A DNA stretch of 9,710 bases, from contig DAIOTP010000125.1 of assembly GCA_036751905.1 (NCBI GenBank), positions 1 to 9,710 of the forward strand, written 5' to 3'. Under the pieces are notes generated by a model. The model saw only the letters and a program-made list of their open reading frames with translations, did no database searches and was not told the origin of the DNA. The translations under genes and the position numbers were made by a program. This DNA is from T3Sed10-241 sp036751905. Lineage in GTDB: Bacteria > Bacteroidota > Bacteroidia > Flavobacteriales_D > Cryomorphaceae. How positions within the stretch are numbered: position 1 is the first letter of the stretch; every line of letters begins with the position of its first letter. Positions 6,599-9,710 of the stretch are shown piece by piece.

Positions 6599-7021
6599 TC
6601 ACACATTGAGGCGGGCGTGCAGCGCGAGCAGGTCGCGGCCGCTGGCCGGGGGTATTTTAAGTTGCTGCTGTACGTGGCGCAGGGCAGGTGGCCTTACGGC
6701 AAATACAGCTGATGCGGGAAGTGCCGGGCTATGGTCAAGCAGCTGCAGCGTTCCGTCTGTTTCGTTTTCCTTGATGGTAAAAAAGACGGCTTCGGAGCTG
6801 TGGGTGTCGCAGCATTTTTGGCTTACAGCGCTGTAATCAAATGTTTCGGGGCTGCAACAGCTTTTAAGTTCGCCAAGGGCAATGCGCTGGGTGCCCATGC
6901 TGGAACATGCGGCATAGCTCACCGATACGTAACCCATTTGCAGCAGCACGGCCACGGCCATCAACGCGGCGAAGCTGCGGCGGAGGGCATTGTGGGACTT
7001 AAGTGTGGTGCGTTGGGGCAT
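6599..7021 (-). CDS. Small Cys-pair exported protein (HYC_CC_PP-like)
   Basis: This is a 140-residue protein of no known biochemistry, recognised by layout. A hydrophobic segment at 16-37 (FAALMAVAVLLQMGYVSVSY) would act as signal peptide or anchor. It is followed by a lone Cys39, two Cys-Cys pairs at 55-56 and 70-71, and a C-terminal KIPPASGRDLLALH at 122-135. This matches the plan of the Bacteroidota HYC_CC_PP family, although the HYC triplet here reads YAAC. Such genes often sit beside TonB receptors and HMA proteins. The start is the ATG at 7021, which places the hydrophobic segment correctly and lies just after a -7 box. An upstream in-frame ATG (7132) would precede that promoter. The stop is TGA. 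As first gene of the operon it could be an exported thiol protein binding Cu(I) or a redox partner; that is inference. Confidence 0.8.
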   Translation of the reverse strand: MPQRTTLKSHNALRRSFAALMAVAVLLQMGYVSVSYAACSSMGTQRIALGELKSCCSPETFDYSAVSQKCCDTHSSEAVFFTIKENETDGTLQLLDHSPALPASAVFAVRPPALRHVQQQLKIPPASGRDLLALHARLNV

Positions 7022-7041
7022 ATTGGATTTTGCGGTAAATG

Positions 7042-7049
7042 CAAAGGTA
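7042..7049 (-). promoter_or_regulatory. Bacteroidota-type -7 box of the metal operon
   Basis: On the minus strand this reads TACCTTTG, an exact TAnnTTTG match, 20 bases before the ATG at 7021. Upstream of it, 7057-7070 is a perfect tandem pair of the heptamer ATTTACG (plus-strand reading), in the place where an operator could lie. No convincing -33 TTG is seen. Confidence 0.6.
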
Positions 7050-7132
7050 CAACGATATTTACGATTTACGATGCATTGGCGTTCGGGTAAATTTTCGAAT
7101 CGGTTCAAAAGATTTCTCATCCGCACTGGCAT

Positions 7133-7170
7133 GCCTGCCCGCTGAAGCGCCGGCCTTAATTGCGGCAGGC
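7133..7170. repeat. Imperfect inverted repeat in the divergent region
   Basis: GCCTGCC (7133-7139) pairs with GGCAGGC (7164-7170), and after one bulged base GC (7141-7142) pairs with GC (7162-7163). The 19-base interior contains a further palindrome, GCCGGC. The structure resembles a REP-like element; no second copy is visible here. Confidence 0.45.
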
Positions 7171-7319
7171 GGACAGCACATCCTCTCGTCCATGCGGACT
7201 TGCTTCGCTGCGTGAGAGAAGTTTAGCTTCGATTCTACTTCGTGGTCTCCCTTCGCTACCAATGACAGTACTCGGGTACGGCTAGAGGTCATTGAGCGTA
7301 CATGACAAAATTTAAGGAG

Positions 7320-7335
7320 GTGGGCGGATGCCCAC
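7320..7335. repeat. Perfect 6-bp hairpin following an AAGGAGG run
   Basis: GTGGGC (7320-7325), loop GGAT, then GCCCAC (7330-7335). AAGGAGG, a near-perfect anti-Shine-Dalgarno match, lies at 7314-7320 on the plus strand, directly before the hairpin and about 160 bases before nhaA. No gene I recognise starts there. Confidence 0.5.
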
Positions 7336-7478
7336 AAAGCGTCATGCACTAACTCTAAGCATCTTGAACATTCCGCAGGGCGAATGCCCAGCGGAGCTGC
7401 AGACGCAGCCGCAGCCAACCGAAGGAAGCGAGCCACATCCTTACCACATTTCCTTCTTTTTCCATACTTTCACAGCAC

Positions 7479-8900
7479 ATGATCTCAGTGCTGCCCGTGA
7501 AAGCACCGTGGGTACACCTGATTACGCAAAAAAACAAGCCTGTGAGAATCATTGTTCCGGTACGCATCCTTGTTCCTGTCAGGAAGTTTTTCTCGCGCTC
7601 CTCCTCGGGTGCTTTGTTTTTGTTCGTGGCCACCTTGGCGGCCCTGCTTATTTCGAACAGTTTTCTCGCAGAGCATTTCGAAGCCTTGTGGCGCACCAAG
7701 ATGGGTTTTACCATCGGCAACTTCAGCATATACAAACCCCTTCGGCTCTGGATCAATGACGGACTGATGTCGGTGTTCTTCTTCGTGGTAGGGCTGGAGC
7801 TCAAACGCGAAATTGTAGCCGGCGAACTCTCCGATCCGCGCAATGCCGTGGTGCCCTTTATTGCGGGCCTTGGGGGCATGCTCCTGCCTGCACTCATCTT
7901 CTTGTGGTTCAATTACCAAGTCGAAGGCGAGGCCATCAACGGCTGGGGCATCCCGATGGCCACCGACATAGCCTTCGCGCTCGGAGTAATTTATCTGCTC
8001 GGCGACAGGGTTCCATTGAGCCTGCGCATCTTCCTCACGGCCCTGGCCATCATCGACGACATTGGGGCGGTGCTGGTCATTGCCTTTTTCTACACTTCTG
8101 AAATCTCGATGAGCAACATTGCCATCGGTGCGGGATTTCTTACGGCCATGGCCCTAGGCAATTTGCTCGGCGTGCGCAACACCCTCTTTTACGGCATTCT
8201 GGGCATCGCAGGCCTGTGGCTGGCATTTTTGCTCTCGGGGGTGCATGCCACCATTGCAGCGGTGCTGGCCGCTTTTACGATTCCTTCCAATTTTGAGATC
8301 AATAAAGAAAAATACATACGCCGCACCCGCTTCCTGATGAAGCGCTACATGGAGCTCCCCAAGCGGGAGTCTCTGATGCTCGCCGAAGAGCAGTACCAGG
8401 TGCTCGAAAAAATGCGCCGAAGCACCGACAGGGCTGTACCCCCTCTCCAAAAACTCGAGCACAACCTCCACGACCTCACGGCCTACATCGTGTTGCCTAT
8501 CTTCGCCCTGGCCAATGCCGGCGTGGAATTTTCGGGCAGCTTCGCCGACAACCTGGGCAGCAGCATCAGCCTGGGCATCGCAGCCGGCCTCATTTTCGGA
8601 AAGGTAATCGGGATCACGGGTTTTATTTTCATTGCAGAAAAATTGCGCGTCATCAGGCTTTCCCAAAGCCTTACCTATCCGCTGATCATCGGCACTGCCT
8701 TCCTTGCGGCCATAGGATTCACCATGTCCCTTTTCATCACGTCGCTGGCTTATGAAGACTATGAAAATATAGACCGCGCCAAGGTAGGCATCCTCAGCGC
8801 CTCGGTGATCGCGGGCAGCATCGGCTACCTCATCCTCAACCGGGTAACGCGCAACAGGCCTCTCGGCAAGACGGAGGTTGATATGGGGAAAGGGGGGTGA
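7479..8900 (+). CDS. nhaA: Na+/H+ antiporter NhaA
   Basis: This inner-membrane protein exchanges cytoplasmic Na+ (or Li+) for external protons and so controls sodium level and internal pH. The 473 residues hold the family's key sites: D163 in GWGIPMATDIAFALG (E. coli D133), the D193-D194 pair in TALAIIDDIGAVLVIA (E. coli D163/D164, the ion site), H256 in LSGVHATIA (E. coli H225) and K375 in IFGKVIGI (E. coli K300). The NDGLMSVFFFVVGLELKR signature is at 93-110. It is about 85 residues longer than the E. coli protein. Part of this is a charged cytoplasmic insert at about 271-325 between the HAT helix and the LEHNLHDLTAY helix; the rest is an N-terminal tail of about 35 residues with a repeated VPVR. 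The ATG at 7479 is the only Met before the first conserved helix. There is no Shine-Dalgarno. It appears monocistronic. Confidence 0.95.
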   Translation: MISVLPVKAPWVHLITQKNKPVRIIVPVRILVPVRKFFSRSSSGALFLFVATLAALLISNSFLAEHFEALWRTKMGFTIGNFSIYKPLRLWINDGLMSVFFFVVGLELKREIVAGELSDPRNAVVPFIAGLGGMLLPALIFLWFNYQVEGEAINGWGIPMATDIAFALGVIYLLGDRVPLSLRIFLTALAIIDDIGAVLVIAFFYTSEISMSNIAIGAGFLTAMALGNLLGVRNTLFYGILGIAGLWLAFLLSGVHATIAAVLAAFTIPSNFEINKEKYIRRTRFLMKRYMELPKRESLMLAEEQYQVLEKMRRSTDRAVPPLQKLEHNLHDLTAYIVLPIFALANAGVEFSGSFADNLGSSISLGIAAGLIFGKVIGITGFIFIAEKLRVIRLSQSLTYPLIIGTAFLAAIGFTMSLFITSLAYEDYENIDRAKVGILSASVIAGSIGYLILNRVTRNRPLGKTEVDMGKGG

Positions 8901-8913
8901 TTCGATGGGCAAA

Positions 8914-8925
8914 AGGCAATTGCCT
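8914..8925. repeat. Perfect 12-base palindrome after nhaA
   Basis: AGGCAATTGCCT is its own reverse complement and lies 13 bases after the TGA of nhaA. No T-run follows, so it is more like a protein-binding palindrome or a repeat remnant than a terminator. Confidence 0.45.
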
Positions 8926-9072
8926 CCCTACTGTCGATGAGATCGCTTTGCTCAGTTGGGGAGGTTCTCGGCAAATAATTGAAATTTCTACCCTCCTCCT
9001 GCGTTCTCTTGGTGCCCCTTTTTTGGCGGGCGGAGCGAGCCCACTGAGCACAGCCAGCCCTTCAATTTCTTG

Positions 9073-9106
9073 ACTCCTTCAATTTCTTCATGTTCCCTAT
9101 TTTTGG
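9073..9106. repeat. Direct repeat copy A (ACTCCTTCAATTTCTTCATG...)
   Basis: This 34-base block recurs at 9150-9181 with one substitution and a two-base deletion. The partial copy CCTTCAATTTCTT at 9059-9071 lies directly before it. Confidence 0.8.
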
Positions 9107-9149
9107 TGTGTGCAAAGCTCGCTCCCGACACCACCACGTCAATCCCTTC

Positions 9150-9181
9150 ACTCCTTCATTTTCTTCATGTTCCCTTTTTGG
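9150..9181. repeat. Direct repeat copy B (ACTCCTTCATTTTCTTCATG...)
   Basis: Second copy of the block at 9073-9106. It runs straight into TTTTTGGCGAGCGCAGCGAG, which itself resembles TTTTTTGGCGGGCGGAGCGAG at 9019-9039, so a composite repeat unit is probably present. Confidence 0.8.
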
Positions 9182-9243
9182 CGAGCGCAGCGAGTCTGCG
9201 AGCCTGTCATTTTTCCCTATTGGCAAGCGCCGCGGGCATTTCG

Positions 9244-9251
9244 TACCTTCG
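9244..9251 (+). promoter_or_regulatory. Bacteroidota-type -7 box for the HPPD gene
   Basis: TACCTTCG differs from TAnnTTTG at one position. TTG at 9220-9222 lies 21 bases upstream, an acceptable -33 element. The ATG follows 18 bases later at 9270, giving a short leader. Confidence 0.5.
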
Positions 9252-9269
9252 CGTCAAATCCATCTACCT

Positions 9270-9710
9270 ATGTCATCACCTGCTGCATCTCCACTCAACC
9301 TCAAGAAAATCATCCCTGACGCGCAAGATTTTTTGCCGCTCAACGGCACTGATTATGTAGAACTTTATGTAGGCAATGCCAAGCAATCAGCGCATTACTA
9401 CAAAACAGCCTTCGGGTTTCAATCACTCGCCTACGCCGGCTTGGAAACGGGCGTGAAAGACCGTGCCAGCTATGTACTGCAACAAGACAAAATTCGCCTC
9501 GTGCTCACCACGCCGCTTGAACCGGGAGGCCCCATCAATGAGCACATCGTAAAGCATGGCGATGGCGTAAAAGTAGTGGCCCTTTGGGTGGATGATGCCA
9601 CCAAAGCCTGGGAAGAAACCACCAGGCGCGGCGCACGCTCCTTCATGAAGCCCACCCGCGAGGAAGATGCACACGGCCATGTGGTGCGCTCCGGCATACA
9701 CACCTATGGC
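9270..9710 (+). CDS. hppD: 4-hydroxyphenylpyruvate dioxygenase, N-terminal part (cut by window edge)
   Basis: This Fe(II) enzyme converts 4-hydroxyphenylpyruvate to homogentisate in tyrosine degradation and acts in the cytoplasm. The 147 codons visible have no stop and run off the window. After a short lead (MSSPAASPLNLKKIIPDAQD) comes the first vicinal-oxygen-chelate (glyoxalase-fold) domain: GTDYVELYVGNAKQSAHYY at 26-44, AFGFQSLAYAGLETG at 47-61, VLQQDKIRLVLTTPLEP at 69-85, and the family mark HGDGVKVVALWVDDA at 96-110. The family is usually about 350-380 residues and its iron ligands lie mostly in the second domain, so they cannot be checked here. The ATG at 9270 fits the length of homologues and the promoter 18 bases upstream. 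Gene function is sure by domain; completeness is not shown. Confidence 0.93.
   Translation, partial: MSSPAASPLNLKKIIPDAQDFLPLNGTDYVELYVGNAKQSAHYYKTAFGFQSLAYAGLETGVKDRASYVLQQDKIRLVLTTPLEPGGPINEHIVKHGDGVKVVALWVDDATKAWEETTRRGARSFMKPTREEDAHGHVVRSGIHTYG

Larger units (their letters stand above)
7050..7478. other. Divergent intergenic region between the metal operon and nhaA
   Basis: About 430 bases lie between the operon promoter and the antiporter start. Open frames here (for example minus 7059-7436) have no recognisable domain and low-complexity Ala/Arg/Ser composition, so I do not call them genes. The region holds inverted repeats at 7133-7170 and 7320-7335, a CTCTC/GAGAG pair around 7183-7213, and the heptamer pair at 7057-7070. 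It looks like dispersed intergenic repeat material with promoters at both ends. I cannot name a strong -7 box for nhaA: the nearest, TACTTTCA at 7465, matches poorly. Confidence 0.55.
8901..9269. other. Repeat-rich intergenic region between nhaA and the HPPD gene
   Basis: No gene is supported; open frames in this stretch have low-complexity Ser/Leu/Phe-rich translations. It contains a perfect 12-base palindrome (8914-8925), a duplicated block (9073-9106 and 9150-9181), two related GC-rich segments (9015-9040 and 9172-9194), and the HPPD promoter close to its right end. No hairpin with a T-run follows nhaA. Confidence 0.6.

Noticed and set aside
7059..7436. A 125-residue minus-strand frame upstream of the metal operon
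   Set aside because: It covers inverted repeats and the promoter region and its translation shows no domain or signal peptide.
7328..7759. A 143-residue plus-strand frame with a good ribosome site
   Set aside because: It overlaps nhaA by 281 bases in another frame and its product is unrecognisable; the ribosome-site context is kept as a separate low-interest finding.
8914..8925. Intrinsic terminator for nhaA
   Set aside because: The palindrome has no loop and no T-run follows it on the plus strand.

Overview
The window looks like chromosomal DNA of a Bacteroidota (Bacteroidetes) bacterium. One protein ends in a type IX secretion (T9SS) sorting domain. The TonB-dependent receptor starts with a carboxypeptidase-regulatory-like domain. 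Good Shine-Dalgarno sites are almost absent in front of the recognised genes. Four starts are preceded by the Bacteroidota -7 promoter element TAnnTTTG or a one-base variant. The order or family cannot be fixed from this sequence. It is a draft assembly: a run of ten Ns (531-540) breaks the first gene.

Layout. Everything from 353 to 7021 is on the minus strand and everything from 7479 onward is on the plus strand, so 7022-7478 is a divergent intergenic region. Read in the direction of transcription from 7021 downward: a short Cys-pair protein of the HYC_CC_PP type (6599-7021), a TonB-dependent outer-membrane receptor (4329-6545, cut by an in-frame TAG at 4734-4736), and an exported heavy-metal-associated (HMA) domain protein (3882-4292). 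These three form one apparent transcription unit, with a -7 box at 7042-7049 and a GC-rich hairpin plus T-run terminator at 3848-3869. A separate gene for a gamma-class carbonic anhydrase-like hexapeptide-repeat protein follows (3233-3745, own -7 box at 3766-3773). Then come a secreted PKD/Ig-like protein with a T9SS C-terminal domain (1603-3009), an SdpI-family membrane protein (845-1195) and a DUF302 protein (353-693, broken by the N gap).

On the plus strand are an NhaA-type Na+/H+ antiporter (7479-8900) and the N-terminal 147 codons of 4-hydroxyphenylpyruvate dioxygenase (9270 to the window edge).

How the genes fit together. The receptor, HMA protein and Cys-pair protein make a plausible envelope metal-handling module, most likely for copper: import through the outer membrane, binding in the periplasm, and a small exported Cys-rich partner. 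That role is inferred from the domains and the shared operon. The other genes look like unrelated housekeeping or accessory genes. NhaA handles Na+/pH homeostasis, HPPD tyrosine degradation, and the T9SS protein is a surface or secreted protein.

The intergenic regions hold several repeats and hairpins: heptamer arrays just after two stop codons, a duplicated ~33-bp block before HPPD, and REP-like inverted repeats. The most notable anomaly is the amber codon inside the receptor. I found no CRISPR array, transposase, RNA gene or clearly new defence-type system.
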